Numbered from the stretch's first letter, positions 46,194-58,335 are shown. The stretch: 64,000 nt of DNA from Martelella alba (GCF_006516955.1 NZ_VHLG01000001.1:682001-746000), one strand, 5' to 3'. The notes: a model not told the origin generated them from the sequence alone. Made by a program: numbers and translations.

Positions 46194-46222
46194 ATGGTTA
46201 ATGAAGCGTTTACTTTGGTTAA
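46194..46222 (-). promoter_or_regulatory. Two CtrA half-sites upstream of ddl-ftsQAZ
   Basis: On the minus strand, TTAACCAT (46194-46201) and TTAACCAA (46215-46222), 21 bp apart and about 95-120 bases upstream of ddl. TTAACCAT is the established CtrA half-site in alphaproteobacteria, and CtrA control of division genes is well known in this group. Binding here is inferred. Confidence 0.6.
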
Positions 46223-46330
46223 CTGTCGGCGGCTTCAATTTGCCGGATGACAGTTTTCCGCCCGGCCTTCAAAGGGTAAATGCCCGGCGCCATATGGCTT
46301 TCGCCCCACCCGTACGGGTGATATGGAGAC

Positions 46331-46417
46331 ATGAAAAAAAAGTTTAATATTTCGCTGATGCGGCATGACGCCGAAGATGGCATACAGCGACAGGCATGCA
46401 CGTTTTCAACATGTTAG
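46331..46417 (+). CDS. Possible 28-residue small protein, antisense to the dcw direction
   Basis: An ATG with GGAG 3 bases before it opens a 28-codon frame (MKKKFNISLMRHDAEDGIQRQ at the start) ending at TAG. The basic N-terminus and two cysteines near the end give no recognisable family. It runs opposite to all dcw genes. It could equally be chance; the ribosome-site spacing is rather short. Confidence 0.25.
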   Translation: MKKKFNISLMRHDAEDGIQRQACTFSTC

Positions 46418-46447
46418 CGCATGCATGCCGCCGGACCGGATCACGCC

Positions 46448-47416
46448 TCAGACAAGCTTGTCGGGACCGAATGCCTCAACCTTCCGGCCGGGCAGGAAAT
46501 CACCGATCCGCTTGATCTCCCATTCAAGCAGAATGCCGGAATGGCGATAGACCTCTTCACGCACGCTCTCGCCGAGATATTCGAGATCATAGGCCGAGGC
46601 ATGACCGAGATTGATCATGAAATTGCAGTGCATCGGCGACATCTGGGCACCGCCGATCATCAGAGCCCGGCATCCGGCCTCATCAATCAGCTCCCAGGCG
46701 GATTTGTCGGGTGGGTTCTTGAAGGTCGAACCACCGGTCTTTTCACGCACCGGCTGAACGGTTTCACGATGCTCACGTACAGCATCCATCTCGTCACGAA
46801 TGGTGTCGCGATCTTCCGCATAGCCCTCAAACAGAGCGCCGGTGAAGATGACGTCTTCCGGCGGCTCTGAGTGGCGGTAGGCGTAATGCATGTCCGCCTT
46901 CTTGATGGTCACCTTCTCGCCCCGGCGATTGACGCCGTATATTTCGACCAGAGCAGCAGCGGTTTCACCACCATTGGCACCGGCATTCATCTTCAGCGCA
47001 CCGCCGATGGAACCGGGAATGCCGTAAAAGAATGAAAAGCCGCCAATACCCTGATCCATGGCAAAGCCAGCCAGATGCTTGTCGGGCGTGATTGCGCCAA
47101 CACGGATGGCCGTGTCGCCAACGCGCTCGACAGCGGAAAAACCCTTGGCAGACAGGCGCAGCACGACACCCTTCAGACCGCCATCGCGCACCAGAAGATT
47201 GGAGCCCATGCCGACCACGGTCAGCGGCACGTCCTCGGGAAGCGCCTTGAGAAATGTGCTCAGATCATCCTCATCCAGCGGCTGGAACAGCAGTTCGGCC
47301 GGTCCGCCAGCGCGAAACCAGGTGATGCGGTCCATCGGAGCATTGGGAACCAGTTTGCCACGCAGATCAGAAACAGCGGGGCCGAGACGATCGATCAGCG
47401 CTTTGCCGTCAAGCAT
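46448..47416 (-). CDS. murB: UDP-N-acetylenolpyruvoylglucosamine reductase MurB
   Basis: An FAD enzyme reducing UDP-GlcNAc-enolpyruvate to UDP-MurNAc, 322 residues. FAD-binding motifs are [37 protein letters not shown] and [20 protein letters not shown]. The catalytic Ser lies in [11 protein letters not shown], and the type I/II distinguishing loop [12 protein letters not shown] is present. It ends with [13 protein letters not shown]. It follows murC by 13 bases and precedes the murB-ddl gap. Length is normal. Confidence 0.95.
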   Translation of the reverse strand: MLDGKALIDRLGPAVSDLRGKLVPNAPMDRITWFRAGGPAELLFQPLDEDDLSTFLKALPEDVPLTVVGMGSNLLVRDGGLKGVVLRLSAKGFSAVERVGDTAIRVGAITPDKHLAGFAMDQGIGGFSFFYGIPGSIGGALKMNAGANGGETAAALVEIYGVNRRGEKVTIKKADMHYAYRHSEPPEDVIFTGALFEGYAEDRDTIRDEMDAVREHRETVQPVREKTGGSTFKNPPDKSAWELIDEAGCRALMIGGAQMSPMHCNFMINLGHASAYDLEYLGESVREEVYRHSGILLEWEIKRIGDFLPGRKVEAFGPDKLV

Positions 47417-47429
47417 TTCCTATTATCCT

Positions 47430-48830
47430 TCACGCAATATCAGCAAGCGCAGCCGGCAATCCTGCCGCCCAGGTGGTAATGCTGCCTGCGCCCAGTAAAA
47501 CGACAAAGTCGCCCGGTTTTGCAAGCTTTGCAACCTCTGAGGGCAAATTGTCAGCCGATGCCAACACATGAGCATCACGATGACCAGCCGCACGCATGCG
47601 CTGAACCAGCGCTTCGGCACTGGCGCCCTCGATCGGATCTTCACCGGCGGCATAGACCGGGGCAATGAAAACCGTATCGGCATCGTTGAAACAGCCGATG
47701 AATTCCTCAAACAGGCTTGAAAGCCGCGAATAGCGGTGCGGCTGATGCACGGCAATGATCCGGCCCTTGCAGGCCTCACGCGCGGCCCTGAGCACCGAGC
47801 GGATTTCGACCGGGTGATGGCCATAATCGTCGAATATCTGCGCCCCGTTCCACTCACCCACAAGCGTGAAGCGACGCTTGACGCCGCCGAAACCGGCAAG
47901 CCCCTTGCGGATCGCATCTTCGGAAATATGCAGCCGGTCAGCAACGGCAATCGCCGCCGTCGCATTGGAAACATTGTGGCGGCCGGGCATGGGCAGGACG
48001 AGGTTTTCAAGCCGCGCCGAAGGACGCCGCCTGCGACGGATATCAACATCGAACGTGGTTCGCGTTCCATCCATGCGGATATTGGAAAAGCGCACATCGG
48101 CCTGCGGGTTCTCACCATAGGTGACGACACGGCGATCCTCGATCTGGCCAACGAGGCTCTGCACTTCCGGGTGATCGAGACACATCACGCCGCAGCCATA
48201 AAAGGGAACATTCTCGACGAACTGGCGAAAGGCCGCGCGGACATTGTCGAAAGAGCCATAATGATCGAGATGCTCGGGATCGATATTGGTGACGACCGCG
48301 ATTTCAGCGGGCAATTTCAGGAAAGTGCCGTCGGATTCGTCCGCCTCAACCACCATCCATTCGCCCTCGCCCATGCGGGCATTCGTGCCATAGGCATTGA
48401 TGATGCCGCCATTGATCACGGTTGGGTCAAGACCGCCTGCTTCCAGCAGCGTTGCCACCAGCGAGGTCGTGGTGGTCTTGCCATGGGTGCCGCCAATGGC
48501 GATTGCATCGCGAAAGCGCATCAACTCGGCCAGCATTTCCGCCCGCCGGACGATCGGAAGCAGCCGCTCGCGCGCGGCGCTAAGCTCAGGATTGGTGCGG
48601 CGGATCGCCGATGACACCACCACGACCTCAGCGTCCTTGAGATTTTCTGCGGCGTGTCCGATAGCGACCTCGATACCCTTCTCGCGCAGGCGCTGGACAT
48701 TGGCGCTTTCAGCCTGATCCGATCCCTGAACGCGATAGCCGAGATTGTTCAGCACCTCGGCAATGCCGCTCATGCCGATGCCACCGATCCCGATGAAATG
48801 GACGACACCGATCGACTGCGGCATTTTCAT
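47430..48830 (-). CDS. murC: UDP-N-acetylmuramate--L-alanine ligase MurC
   Basis: Adds L-Ala to UDP-MurNAc, 466 residues. It has the N-terminal Rossmann-like [18 protein letters not shown], the ATP-binding [18 protein letters not shown], the ligand-binding [14 protein letters not shown], and the central [39 protein letters not shown] with the His pair is specific to MurC. The C-terminal domain has [16 protein letters not shown]. The ATG overlaps the murG stop in an ATGA, so the two are translationally coupled. Confidence 0.96.
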   Translation of the reverse strand: MKMPQSIGVVHFIGIGGIGMSGIAEVLNNLGYRVQGSDQAESANVQRLREKGIEVAIGHAAENLKDAEVVVVSSAIRRTNPELSAARERLLPIVRRAEMLAELMRFRDAIAIGGTHGKTTTTSLVATLLEAGGLDPTVINGGIINAYGTNARMGEGEWMVVEADESDGTFLKLPAEIAVVTNIDPEHLDHYGSFDNVRAAFRQFVENVPFYGCGVMCLDHPEVQSLVGQIEDRRVVTYGENPQADVRFSNIRMDGTRTTFDVDIRRRRRPSARLENLVLPMPGRHNVSNATAAIAVADRLHISEDAIRKGLAGFGGVKRRFTLVGEWNGAQIFDDYGHHPVEIRSVLRAAREACKGRIIAVHQPHRYSRLSSLFEEFIGCFNDADTVFIAPVYAAGEDPIEGASAEALVQRMRAAGHRDAHVLASADNLPSEVAKLAKPGDFVVLLGAGSITTWAAGLPAALADIA

Positions 48831-49939
48831 TTTTCTGTTCCTTCAAGTGGTGTACCGCTGGCCAGCGCCTCGGCGAGATCGGCAAGGTGCTTCGTTGCCT
48901 CGGGCTTGCCGGCTGCCCGCGCCGCAGCTGCGGATTTCTGCAGTTTCTCCGGATCATTCACAGCCTTGGTTAACAAATCCGAAAGAATGCTGACAGAAAG
49001 CTCTTCCTGACGGATAACCCTCGCACCGCCCGCCTTTTCCATCCGCGCGGCATTGGCGGCCTGATCGTGATCGAGGGCATGAGGATAAGGCACGAAAATC
49101 GCTGGCCGGCCAATGACGCTGAGCTCGCTCACCGTCGACGCACCGGAGCGCGAGATCACCAGATCGGCATCGCCGATCAGTTCGGCCATATTGGCGAAGA
49201 AGGGCGAGACCGCCGCCTTGATGCCAAGCGCTGCGAAGCGCGCCCTGACATTGTCGAGATCTTCCGGCCGGGCCTGCTGGGTGACGATGATGCGGCGGCG
49301 GATATCATCCTCAAGCGCGGCAAGGGCTGAGGGAATGGCATCAGCGAAAAAATGCGCGCCCTGGCTGCCGCCGAAGACCAGAAGATGAAAATCATCTTCC
49401 GCATGCCGCTGACGATAGGGCGTCGCTGACGCCTCCAGAACGGCGGGACGGACCGGGTTTCCAGTCTCGAAAATCTTCGCTCCGAACTGCTCGTCACTGC
49501 GCGACAGGAAGCCGCCGGCAATCGCCTTCACCCGCGGCGCCAGCATGCGATTGGCCCGTCCCATCACGGCGTTCTGCTCATGGATCATCGAAGGAATGCC
49601 GATACTGGTTGCCGCCATCAGTGGCGGAACGGTCGGGTAACCGCCAAAGCCAATCACGGCAGCCGGGCGGTGCTTGAAGAACAGCGCCCGCGCCTTGCGG
49701 GTGCCGATAAAGAGAGTCCAGGCTGCCTTGATGATCGCAAGCGGGTTCTTCGAGCCAAAGGTTGCTGACGGCACCACATGGATATCGGCCGGGAACTTGC
49801 CGGCATAACGTTCCGCCCGGCTGTCGGTGACCAGGTGCACGTCATGACCACGCGCCGCCAGTTCATGCGCCAGCGCCTCGGCGGGAAACACATGCCCGCC
49901 GGTGCCACCGGCCGACAGAAAGAAACAGGATTTATCCAT
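48827..49939 (-). CDS. murG: Lipid II synthase (glycosyltransferase) MurG
   Basis: A membrane-associated GT28 enzyme, 370 residues, that transfers GlcNAc to lipid I to make lipid II. It has the glycine-rich [45 protein letters not shown], the donor-site loop [21 protein letters not shown], and [39 protein letters not shown]. All are diagnostic. It starts 3 bases after the ftsW stop. Nothing unusual is seen. Confidence 0.96.
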   Translation of the reverse strand: MDKSCFFLSAGGTGGHVFPAEALAHELAARGHDVHLVTDSRAERYAGKFPADIHVVPSATFGSKNPLAIIKAAWTLFIGTRKARALFFKHRPAAVIGFGGYPTVPPLMAATSIGIPSMIHEQNAVMGRANRMLAPRVKAIAGGFLSRSDEQFGAKIFETGNPVRPAVLEASATPYRQRHAEDDFHLLVFGGSQGAHFFADAIPSALAALEDDIRRRIIVTQQARPEDLDNVRARFAALGIKAAVSPFFANMAELIGDADLVISRSGASTVSELSVIGRPAIFVPYPHALDHDQAANAARMEKAGGARVIRQEELSVSILSDLLTKAVNDPEKLQKSAAAARAAGKPEATKHLADLAEALASGTPLEGTEK

Positions 49940-49942
49940 GGT

Positions 49943-51103
49943 CTACTCCGCAGCCACGTCGCGCGGCCGTTTCTCTTCGAACATCCGGTCGGCCCGGGAT
50001 CGCTTGTCCGGCCGGTCTCGGGTGAGCGCAAGAATGAAGCCAGCGCCGATACAAGTGGCAATCATTGAGGAACCGCCAGCCGAGATCAATGGTAGCGTCA
50101 TGCCCTTGGCCGGCATCAGCTGCAGGGCAACGCCGATATTGATGACCGACTGCATGCCAAATTGCAGCACCAGACCGGCCACGGCATAACGGGCGAAATC
50201 ATCGCGCTCGCGATAGGCATGGTTCAACCCGCGCAGCACGACAAAGGCAAAAATACCGACGAGGAACAGGCAGAACAGAATGCCGAATTCTTCCGCAGCA
50301 ACGGAGAACACGAAGTCCGTATGACTGTCCGGCAGGCTGCGTTTGACAACACCCTCCCCCGGCCCCGTGCCGAACAGGCCACCGCGCATGATCGCCTTCG
50401 CCGCAAGGTTCACCTGCATATTGTCGCCCTCACCTGTCAGGAAGCGGTCGACACGCGATGTCACATGCGGCATCCAGGTATAGGCGCCGAGAAAGCCCGC
50501 CACAGCAGCGCCGGAAAGCCCGCCGATCCACAGCCACGACATGCCCGCCATAAAGAATATACCGCCCCAGACGATTGTCAGCAGCACGGTCTGGCCGAAG
50601 TCCGGCTGGGCGATCAGCAACACGACGGATATCGCATAAAGCAGTCCGGCAAACAGATTTCCAGGAATTTCCGGATAGCGCTGATGTTCCGCGAAAAGCC
50701 AGGCGCAGACGACGGCGAAAGCAGGTTTCAGAAACTCCGAAGGCTGCAGCGAAAAGCCCGCAATCACGATCCAGCGACGCGAGCCATTATTCGAAGTACC
50801 GAAGAAAAGAGCCGCCACCATTGCCAGAAGCGCGCAGACGAGAATGACCATGGAAAGCCGCCGGACCTGTTTTGGTGACAGGAAAGACAGGCCAACCAGG
50901 GTGATGATCGAGGGAACAAGAAAGATCGCGTGGCGCCGGACAAAATAGAAACTGTCATAACCAAGCCGCTCAGCCACCGCTGGCGAGGCCGCGAATGACA
51001 GCATGAAGCCGATCCCCATCAAAAGGATGAAGGCGGCCAGCAGATAGCGGTCTATGGTCCAGAACCAGTCGGCAATGACACCGCGCTGAACGCGACTTAC
51101 CAT
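49943..51103 (-). CDS. ftsW: Septal peptidoglycan polymerase FtsW (SEDS family)
   Basis: A 386-residue polytopic membrane protein with about ten helices. SEDS landmarks are NNGSRRWIVIAGFSLQPSEFLKPAF, AQPDFGQTVLLTIVWGGIFFMAG, the catalytic-region sequence GTGPGEGVVKRSLPDSHTDFVFSVAAEEFG and QSVINIGVALQLMPAKGMTLPLISAGGSSM. FtsW polymerises lipid II together with the transpeptidase FtsI encoded nearby. It starts 3 bases past murD. Confidence 0.95.
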   Translation of the reverse strand: MVSRVQRGVIADWFWTIDRYLLAAFILLMGIGFMLSFAASPAVAERLGYDSFYFVRRHAIFLVPSIITLVGLSFLSPKQVRRLSMVILVCALLAMVAALFFGTSNNGSRRWIVIAGFSLQPSEFLKPAFAVVCAWLFAEHQRYPEIPGNLFAGLLYAISVVLLIAQPDFGQTVLLTIVWGGIFFMAGMSWLWIGGLSGAAVAGFLGAYTWMPHVTSRVDRFLTGEGDNMQVNLAAKAIMRGGLFGTGPGEGVVKRSLPDSHTDFVFSVAAEEFGILFCLFLVGIFAFVVLRGLNHAYRERDDFARYAVAGLVLQFGMQSVINIGVALQLMPAKGMTLPLISAGGSSMIATCIGAGFILALTRDRPDKRSRADRMFEEKRPRDVAAE

Positions 51104-51106
51104 GGC

Positions 51107-52519
51107 TTACGTCCCCTCCTTGGGTCTCAAAAGGGGTTCAACGCCCTCAAGTTCGGCCACATAGGCGGCAAAGGCTTCGCCACGATGTTCAAAACTTCTG
51201 AACTGATCCCAGCTGGCGCAGGCCGGTGACAAAAGCACAACCGGTGCATCATGGGGATCAGCCGCAGCATCATCCGCGGCAGCCTCGACCGCCTTGTCCA
51301 GCGTGGCACACATCACGTGATCAACAGCATCACCCAGCGTTTCGGCGAAGGCATCGGCGGCTTCGCCAATGAGATAGGCTCGGGCGATTTTCGGGAAGAA
51401 GGCACCGAGCGAGGTGATGCCGCCCTGCTTCGGCCGGCCGCCGAGAATCCAGTAGATTCTCTCGAAGGTCATCAGTGCCGGCGCGGAAGCATCGGCATTG
51501 GTCGCCTTGGAATCATTGACAAACAGAACCCGTCCGCGCCGCGCTACCGGCTGCATGCGATGTGCAAGTCCGGGAAAGCTGGCAATGCCGGCAGCAATTT
51601 CCGCCTCGGAAAGGCCTGCGGCCTGGCAGGCGGCGATGGCTGCGGCAGCGTTCTGGCCGTTATGTGCACCTTTGAGCGCCGTCTGCGCGGACAGGTCCAC
51701 AATCGGCGAGACCGCCTTGTGATCCACCTTCAGCACCGCCGCTCCGTCAAACACAAGGCCGTCAGCCACAGCGCCGGCTTCTTTCGAGACGAGCGCGACC
51801 CGGTGCCCGGACGCCGCAAGACGATCGGCGATTGCACGGGTATAGCGGTCATCGACGGCAATCACTGCGACGACGGATCTGGCGACGAGACGTTCCTTGA
51901 TGGCCGCATAATGCGCCATATCGCCATGACGATCGAGATGATCCGGCGTCACATTGAGCAGGATACCGACATCCGGGTCGAGGCTCGGAGCGAGATCAAT
52001 CTGGTAAGACGAGCATTCAACAACGTAAAAGCGCCCGGCCACGGGCGGAGCAAGGCTCAGCACGGCCGTGCCGATATTGCCGCCCAGCTGCACGTCAAGC
52101 CCGGCTTCTTCCAGAATATGGGCAATCAGCGCCGTCGTCGTCGATTTGCCATTGGTACCGGTAATGGCAATCAGCGTCGCCTCCGGCGCATGGATACGGC
52201 GTTCACGGCAGAACAGTTCGATATCACCGATAATCTCGACACCGGCGGCCCTGGCCAGTTCAACACTCCAATGTGGCGCGGGATGGGTCAGAGGCACACC
52301 GGGTGACAGGACAAGCGCTGCGATCTCACTCCAGTCGAGCGAATGCAGATCACCCACCGGGATGCCCTCGCCGCGCGCGCGATCAACCATATCGGCCTTG
52401 TCGTCGAAGGCGGTTACCAGAGCGCCACCGGCAACCAACGCCCGCGCTGTTGCCAGGCCCGAGCCGCCAAGACCGAAAAGGGCAACCTTCCTGCCGGAAA
52501 ATGAAGTGACCGGAATCAC
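51107..52519 (-). CDS. murD: UDP-N-acetylmuramoylalanine--D-glutamate ligase MurD
   Basis: Adds D-Glu to UDP-MurNAc-L-Ala, 470 residues. It has [21 protein letters not shown] at the start, ATP-binding [43 protein letters not shown] and the C-terminal [35 protein letters not shown], with [23 protein letters not shown]. Length is somewhat above E. coli MurD but usual for rhizobia. A 10-base gap separates it from mraY upstream. Confidence 0.96.
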   Translation of the reverse strand: MIPVTSFSGRKVALFGLGGSGLATARALVAGGALVTAFDDKADMVDRARGEGIPVGDLHSLDWSEIAALVLSPGVPLTHPAPHWSVELARAAGVEIIGDIELFCRERRIHAPEATLIAITGTNGKSTTTALIAHILEEAGLDVQLGGNIGTAVLSLAPPVAGRFYVVECSSYQIDLAPSLDPDVGILLNVTPDHLDRHGDMAHYAAIKERLVARSVVAVIAVDDRYTRAIADRLAASGHRVALVSKEAGAVADGLVFDGAAVLKVDHKAVSPIVDLSAQTALKGAHNGQNAAAAIAACQAAGLSEAEIAAGIASFPGLAHRMQPVARRGRVLFVNDSKATNADASAPALMTFERIYWILGGRPKQGGITSLGAFFPKIARAYLIGEAADAFAETLGDAVDHVMCATLDKAVEAAADDAAADPHDAPVVLLSPACASWDQFRSFEHRGEAFAAYVAELEGVEPLLRPKEGT

Positions 52520-52529
52520 GAGCGCAATC

Positions 52530-53630
52530 CTATCTAAGCTTCAGCGTTGCAAGGCCGAGCAGGGCAAGGCCAAAGGAAATGATCCAGAAGCGGATCACAA
52601 CCTGGCTTTCGGTCCAGCCGAGTTTTTCAAAATGATGGTGGATCGGCGCCATCAGGAAGACTCGCTTGCCAGTTCGCTTGTAAACGGCGACCTGAATGAT
52701 CACCGACATGGCTTCGAGAACGAAGAGCCCGCCGATAATCGCCATGACGATTTCATGCTTGGTGGCAACGGCGACCGAGCCGATCAGCCCGCCCAGCGCC
52801 AGCGAACCGGTATCGCCCATGAAGATGGCGGCCGGCGGCGCGTTGAACCACAAGAAGCCCATGCAAGCGCCGATGACGGCACTGAGGATCACGACAAGTT
52901 CGCCCGTTCCCGGCACGTAGTTGATCTGCAGATAGTTCGAGAAAACGGCATTACCCGCTACATAGGCAATCACGGCAAACGAACCGGCGGCGATGATCAC
53001 CGGTACGGTTGCCAAACCATCCAGCCCATCGGTGAGATTGACCGAATTGCCGGCGGCCACGATGACAAAAGCGCCAAAGGGGATGAAGAACCAGCCGAGA
53101 TTGAGGAACAGATCCTTGAAGAAAGGAAAGGTCAGCGCCGTTGCCAGATGGCTGTCCGTCGGGCTCGCTATCACAGAGGCCCGCATCATGAAAAAGACAG
53201 CAATACCGGCAATGATAAACTCGAAAAACAGCCGTTTACGACCGGAAAATCCCTTGTCTGACTGTTTGGTGACCTTGAGGTAATCATCGTAAAAGCCGAT
53301 CGCGCCAAAGCCAAGCGTCACCAGAAGCGTCGCCACCACATAGGCATTGGACAGGTCCGCCCACAGAAGCGAAGCGCCGACAATACCAGCCAGGATCATC
53401 AGCCCGCCCATGGTCGGCGTGCCGGCTTTCTTGAAATGGGTCTGCGGCCCGTCAGCGCGGATCGGCTGCCCCTTGCCCTGACGGATCCTGAGCGCGGCGA
53501 TGATGGCCGGCCCGAACAGGAAGACGATCAGCGCCGAGGTGAAAACCGCAGCGCCTGCGCGAAAAGTGATATAACGGAACAGATTGAAAAACTGGAACCG
53601 GTCGGCCAATTCCACGAGCCAAATCAGCAT
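52530..53630 (-). CDS. mraY: Phospho-N-acetylmuramoyl-pentapeptide transferase MraY
   Basis: An integral membrane enzyme, 366 residues, forming lipid I on undecaprenyl phosphate. Signature regions are [38 protein letters not shown] with the catalytic aspartates, [39 protein letters not shown] and [26 protein letters not shown] (HHH motif). Ten helices are expected. The start at 53630 ([12 protein letters not shown]) has GGGGCG upstream; the open frame before it extends 21 codons to 53693 and is not used. Confidence 0.96.
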   Translation of the reverse strand: MLIWLVELADRFQFFNLFRYITFRAGAAVFTSALIVFLFGPAIIAALRIRQGKGQPIRADGPQTHFKKAGTPTMGGLMILAGIVGASLLWADLSNAYVVATLLVTLGFGAIGFYDDYLKVTKQSDKGFSGRKRLFFEFIIAGIAVFFMMRASVIASPTDSHLATALTFPFFKDLFLNLGWFFIPFGAFVIVAAGNSVNLTDGLDGLATVPVIIAAGSFAVIAYVAGNAVFSNYLQINYVPGTGELVVILSAVIGACMGFLWFNAPPAAIFMGDTGSLALGGLIGSVAVATKHEIVMAIIGGLFVLEAMSVIIQVAVYKRTGKRVFLMAPIHHHFEKLGWTESQVVIRFWIISFGLALLGLATLKLR

Positions 53631-53670
53631 AAACGCCCCTTTCCGGCGACAGCACCCCTTGATCGCCCCC

Positions 53671-55083
53671 TCAGAGCGCCGGGTAAGTCTCAAGCATAGT
53701 CTTCACGATCGAACCGAATCCGATCCCCAATGAAGATTTTATCATTACAATGTCGTTTACGCCCACGGAAGAGACGACGAGCGGCAACAAATCCTCGGTT
53801 TTCTCGCGGTATTCCACAACCATGCTGTCCGGCAGTGCCTCTTTCAGGGCAAGCATTTCGCGTCCAGCCAGAAAGACGTGGGTCACGCCCGCCGAAACCA
53901 GCGGCGCAGCCAGCGCCTCATGCGCGGCTGGCGCGTAAGCACCAAGCTCCAGCATATCACCAAGAACAGCAATCCTGTGTCCGCCTTCGGCAGGTTCGGC
54001 CGCACCAAGAAGCTCAAGAGCTGCGCGCATTGATGCCGGATTGGCGTTGTAACTCTCATCAATCAGCATGAAACCGCCACCACTGATTTTCAGCCGATGC
54101 CGCTTGCCGCGCCCGCTCAGCTGTTCGGCCTGCCCCAGCGTTTCAATAGCGGCGTCCATCTCACCGCCGGCAACCGATACGGCGGCAAGGGCGGCAAGGG
54201 CATTTTCAGCCATATGCTGACCGGGAATCGCAAGTTCGAAAGAGACCGGCTCGTCACTGTCAAGCAGCGCCTGGACATGGCCGATCTCACCCGTCAGCCG
54301 ATAGTCCAGCAGGCGGAAGCTTGCCTTGGCATGCTCACCAAAGCCGATCACCTCTGCACCAGCTGCCCTGGCGGCGCGCGACAGCCCTTCAAACTGCTCT
54401 ATATCGCGGTTCAGGATCGCATGCCCTTCAGGCTCAAGACCGTCGAAAATTTCTGCCTTGGCCGCCGCGATCTCGGCAATACTGTTGAAATGGCCGATAT
54501 GAACCGGCGCGATCGTGGTGATGACGGCTATATGCGGGCGGACGAGCCGCGACAGCGGGCTGATTTCGCCCGCATGGTTCATGCCAATTTCGAACACGCC
54601 AAAATCCGTATCAGCCCGCATGCGCGCCAGCGTCAGCGGCACACCCCAATGATTGTTGAACGACTTGACGGCTGCGTGAACATTGCCAGAAGGTCTGAGG
54701 CAGCCGGCAATCATCTCCTTGGTCGATGTCTTGCCGACAGATCCGGTCACGGCAATGATGCGGCCCTTGCAGCGCGCTCTGGAGGCAGAGGCAAGCATGA
54801 CCATGGCTTCGAGCACGTCATCCACCACGATCATCGGGCATGTGAGGCGTCCCAGCGCCGGAAGCTTGGCCTCGCTGACGACCAAGAGGCCCGCACCATT
54901 GGCGGCGGCGAAACCGGCGAAGCTGTGACCATCAACACGATCACCCTTGATGGCGAAGAATGCATCACCGGGCGTTATGTTCCGACTGTCGATCGAGATG
55001 CCATCAACGCCCTCCGGCAGGTTGCCAACCGGACGTCCGTCCATGGCTTCGACCATTTCGGATGATGTCCAAAGCAAACTCAC
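53671..55083 (-). CDS. murF: UDP-MurNAc-tripeptide--D-alanyl-D-alanine ligase MurF
   Basis: Adds D-Ala-D-Ala to complete the pentapeptide, 470 residues. It has the N-terminal substrate domain ([27 protein letters not shown]), ATP-binding [60 protein letters not shown] and [20 protein letters not shown]. It overlaps murE by 4 bases. It uses the dipeptide made by Ddl, encoded further downstream in the same cluster. Confidence 0.96.
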   Translation of the reverse strand: MSLLWTSSEMVEAMDGRPVGNLPEGVDGISIDSRNITPGDAFFAIKGDRVDGHSFAGFAAANGAGLLVVSEAKLPALGRLTCPMIVVDDVLEAMVMLASASRARCKGRIIAVTGSVGKTSTKEMIAGCLRPSGNVHAAVKSFNNHWGVPLTLARMRADTDFGVFEIGMNHAGEISPLSRLVRPHIAVITTIAPVHIGHFNSIAEIAAAKAEIFDGLEPEGHAILNRDIEQFEGLSRAARAAGAEVIGFGEHAKASFRLLDYRLTGEIGHVQALLDSDEPVSFELAIPGQHMAENALAALAAVSVAGGEMDAAIETLGQAEQLSGRGKRHRLKISGGGFMLIDESYNANPASMRAALELLGAAEPAEGGHRIAVLGDMLELGAYAPAAHEALAAPLVSAGVTHVFLAGREMLALKEALPDSMVVEYREKTEDLLPLVVSSVGVNDIVMIKSSLGIGFGSIVKTMLETYPAL

Positions 55084-56543
55084 GATCTCAAGCCCTCCAA
55101 GGCTGTTCTGACTTCGATAATATCGGAAAACGGCCGCGTCACGCCGCCCGCCGTCTGCCCTTCCTCATGGCCTTTCCCGGCGACGACAAGCGTATCGCCC
55201 TGCCGCAGAAGGCCGATTGCATGGGCGATTGCCCGACGGCGATCGCCGATCTCGGTTGCGCCTGGAGCCGCCGCCATGATTTCCGAGCGGATCACCTCCG
55301 GCACTTCCGAACGCGGATTGTCGTCGGTGACAATAACGACATCAGCAAGGCGGGTGGCAATTTCCCCCATGATCGGCCGCTTGCCCTTGTCGCGGTCACC
55401 GCCACAGCCGAAGACCACGAGCACCCGACCCGTAGTAAAGGGGCGCACCGCGGCAAGCACCTTTTCCAGCGCATCCGGCTTGTGGGCATAATCAACATAG
55501 GCAAGCGCGCCGTCAGGTGATTTCCCGACCAGCTGCAAACGGCCAGGTGCTCCTTCCAGCGAACCAAGCGCTGAAATTGCCGTTGCCGGAGAAACACCCG
55601 TCGCAATGGCAAGACCGGCAGCCACAAGTGCGTTGGCAATCTGGAAATCGCCGGCGAGCGGCAGTTCGACTTCGTAATTCTCACCACCGTGACGAATTTC
55701 AGCAAACTGGCTGTCGCGCTTCTGTTCGGCACGCTTCAGCGTCAGAAAGGCACCGTTTCGTCCAACAGTCAGCACATCATGCCCGGCCGCTTTCGCCGCC
55801 GCAGCCGCGCGTTCGGAAAAGGCATCATCCGCATTGATGACCGCCGGAAAACCCTTCGGCAGAACGCGGTCGAAAAGGTGCATCTTGGCAGCGAAATAGT
55901 CATCAACGGTTGGATGATAATCCATATGGTCGCGGCCGAGATTGGTAAAGGCGGCAGCCGAGAGGCGCACACCGTCAAGGCGGTACTGATCAAGCCCGTG
56001 GCTTGAAGCCTCCATCGCCGCATGGGTGACACCGGCCCCGGCCAGTTCGGCCAGAAGCTTATGCAGATCCACCGGATCCGGCGTCGTCAGCGAGCCATAG
56101 TCATTGCGGCCCGGCGCGACAACACCGGTTGTGCCGATCATGGCGGCGCCGAGCCCTGCGCGGGCATAGATCTGCCGGGTGAAGGAGGCGACCGAGGTCT
56201 TGCCGGCCGTGCCCGTGACAGCAACCATCACGGCAGGTTGTTCATGGTAGAAGGCAGCCGCTGCACGGGCGAGAAAGAGCCGCGGATTTTCGCAGACAAG
56301 AACCGGCACATCGACCCCGGCAACGGGCGAGCCGCTGACCACCGCTGCGGCTCCGCGCGACACGGCATCCGCAACGAAGCCCGCGCCATCCGCCTTGACG
56401 CCGGGGATCGCCACAAAAAGCATTCCGGGGGTAATCTTGCGACTGTCGGCGGAAAGGCCTGAGATTTCCACGGCGCCTGCTGCTTCAGGCAGTGAATGGC
56501 ATAAGCCGGGAATGGCCGCTTCGGCCAGATCGTGGAATTTCAT
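55080..56543 (-). CDS. murE: UDP-MurNAc-tripeptide synthetase MurE (meso-DAP adding)
   Basis: Adds meso-diaminopimelate to UDP-MurNAc-dipeptide, 487 residues. It shows [27 protein letters not shown]-binding [55 protein letters not shown] and [18 protein letters not shown]. The DNPR motif marks meso-DAP specificity, as expected for a Gram-negative. The start at 56543 (MKFHDL) has GGAG 2-3 bases upstream; the frame runs on to 56927 but would cover the end of ftsI. Confidence 0.95.
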   Translation of the reverse strand: MKFHDLAEAAIPGLCHSLPEAAGAVEISGLSADSRKITPGMLFVAIPGVKADGAGFVADAVSRGAAAVVSGSPVAGVDVPVLVCENPRLFLARAAAAFYHEQPAVMVAVTGTAGKTSVASFTRQIYARAGLGAAMIGTTGVVAPGRNDYGSLTTPDPVDLHKLLAELAGAGVTHAAMEASSHGLDQYRLDGVRLSAAAFTNLGRDHMDYHPTVDDYFAAKMHLFDRVLPKGFPAVINADDAFSERAAAAAKAAGHDVLTVGRNGAFLTLKRAEQKRDSQFAEIRHGGENYEVELPLAGDFQIANALVAAGLAIATGVSPATAISALGSLEGAPGRLQLVGKSPDGALAYVDYAHKPDALEKVLAAVRPFTTGRVLVVFGCGGDRDKGKRPIMGEIATRLADVVIVTDDNPRSEVPEVIRSEIMAAAPGATEIGDRRRAIAHAIGLLRQGDTLVVAGKGHEEGQTAGGVTRPFSDIIEVRTALEGLRS

Positions 56544-56601
56544 AGCTCCGTCTCCAGACCCCCGAAAAAACGCGAACCGATTCGCGCCTATCAAGTTTCT
56601 A

Positions 56602-58335
56602 TCAATAGGACGCCAGCAAGGCATCTCCCTTTTCACCGAAATCCGGATCGACGCCCAGAATAGGTGCGCAACGGCGAACGATTTCGCCGGTGATGATCCC
56701 TGCATTCCAGGCGGCAGTGCGGCCGTAAACCCCTTCGACAATCTTCGGATCGTCAATCGTGACCAACACGATATATTTCGGATCGTCCATCGGGAAAGCA
56801 GCGAGAAAGGTGTTGAAATTATGATCATGGGCATATTTGCCATCGATGATCTTTTCCGCCGTTCCGGTCTTGGCACCGACACGATAGCCTGGCACCTGCG
56901 CGTTCCGGCCCGAACCATCGGTGCCATTCAGGCGCAGCAGATACCGCATGTCCTTGCTGGTCTGCGGCGAGATGACTCGCGTTGCCAGGCTATCTGCCTG
57001 CGCCTGCGTGCGCTGCAGGAAGGTCGGCGGGATCAGGTTGCCGCCATTGACCAGCGCGGCCGCAGCCGACGCCATCTGCAACGGCGTGGTGGTGACGCCC
57101 TGGCCAAAGGACACGGTTGCCGAGAAGACACCGCCCCATTTTTGCGGCGGCTGCGGCGTACCCGCACCGCCGATCTCGGTCTCGACCTTGTCCAGCAGAT
57201 GGAATTTGGTCAGGAAATCCTTCTGGTATTCCGGGCCGACGGCTGCAGCAATGCGTGATGCACCGATATTCGAGGAATAGGTAAAGACTTCAGGATAGGT
57301 CAGCATCCGGTTCTGGGCATGATCATCACGGATGCGCGAGCGTCCGAATATCAGCGGCGTCTTGGCGTCGACCATGCTGTTCATCGTGAACTTGCCGGAT
57401 TCCAGCCCCATGGCGAGCGTGAAGGACTTGAAGGTCGAGCCCATTTCATAAACGCCGGTAATGGCATGGTTCAGCATCACCGGATCAGAGGCTTTGGGCG
57501 GATTGTTCGGATCAAAATCCGGCACCGAAACCAACGAGACGATTTCCCCGGTATTGGCATCAAGTATGGTCGCCGTCGCGCCCAGCGCCTCAAACCGTTC
57601 CATACCGTGCATCAATGTGTCACGGACAATGCTTTCCACCCTGAGATCAAGCGCAAGATGAACGGGTTCGAGATTCATCGCGCTCGTCAGACCAAGCCCC
57701 ATCAGGCTGGAAATGCCATCGGCCTTGTCCACATAGCGCTCGATACCGGAAAGACCGCGATTGTCGATATCAACGAGACCAAGAATATGGGCGGCTTCCG
57801 GGCCGCCGGGATAGAAGCGCCGCACTTCGGGGCGAAAGCCAACACCGGGTACGCCCGCCGCCAGAACTTCGCTCTGCTGCTTTGGCGTGATCTGGCGTTT
57901 CAGCCAGACGAAGTCGCCTTTCCGGTCCAGAAGCTTGTAGGCACGCGCAGCATCGAGATCAGGGAAGATCGGCAGCAAAGATTCGATCACATCGTCCGGA
58001 CTGGTGATCATCGAAGGATTGGCATAAAGCGACATCATGCGCACATCGGTCGCCAGGATCTCACCATTGCGGTCGACGATATCCGGGCGGTGGGCGAGCG
58101 TCAGCGGCGCGACCGAGCGCGAAGCGGTGGCATCTTCCTTGGCAAGCGAATAGTGGATCAGGCGTCCGCCGATAATGGCATAAACACCCACAAACGCAGC
58201 GGTCATCACCGCGACGCGGCTGCGCGCCATTCCGTTCTTCTTTTTCGCCGTTCCCTGAAAGACTGAGGCACCCTCTTCCCCGAGGCCTTCGTCGTTCCGA
58301 GTGGTTTTCCTGTTTCTGCGCGCGAAGATTTTCAT
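56602..58335 (-). CDS. ftsI: Septal transpeptidase FtsI (PBP3)
   Basis: The class B penicillin-binding protein of the divisome, 577 residues. A basic cytoplasmic tail of about 35 residues and one transmembrane helix ([19 protein letters not shown]) precede the non-catalytic pedestal ([32 protein letters not shown]). Catalytic motifs are SxxK in MGSTFKSF, SxN in [11 protein letters not shown] and KTG in [14 protein letters not shown]. Its ATG shares one base with the ftsL stop. It works with FtsW and is probably activated by FtsL/FtsQ. Confidence 0.96.
   Translation of the reverse strand: MKIFARRNRKTTRNDEGLGEEGASVFQGTAKKKNGMARSRVAVMTAAFVGVYAIIGGRLIHYSLAKEDATASRSVAPLTLAHRPDIVDRNGEILATDVRMMSLYANPSMITSPDDVIESLLPIFPDLDAARAYKLLDRKGDFVWLKRQITPKQQSEVLAAGVPGVGFRPEVRRFYPGGPEAAHILGLVDIDNRGLSGIERYVDKADGISSLMGLGLTSAMNLEPVHLALDLRVESIVRDTLMHGMERFEALGATATILDANTGEIVSLVSVPDFDPNNPPKASDPVMLNHAITGVYEMGSTFKSFTLAMGLESGKFTMNSMVDAKTPLIFGRSRIRDDHAQNRMLTYPEVFTYSSNIGASRIAAAVGPEYQKDFLTKFHLLDKVETEIGGAGTPQPPQKWGGVFSATVSFGQGVTTTPLQMASAAAALVNGGNLIPPTFLQRTQAQADSLATRVISPQTSKDMRYLLRLNGTDGSGRNAQVPGYRVGAKTGTAEKIIDGKYAHDHNFNTFLAAFPMDDPKYIVLVTIDDPKIVEGVYGRTAAWNAGIITGEIVRRCAPILGVDPDFGEKGDALLASY

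Larger units (their letters stand above)
46101..46447. other. 347-bp gap between murB and ddl
   Basis: The only large gap inside the dcw cluster. It carries the CtrA half-sites, a short rightward open frame with a good ribosome site (46331-46417), and no terminator that I can identify after murB. Transcription from murB might therefore read through into ddl. Confidence 0.6.
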
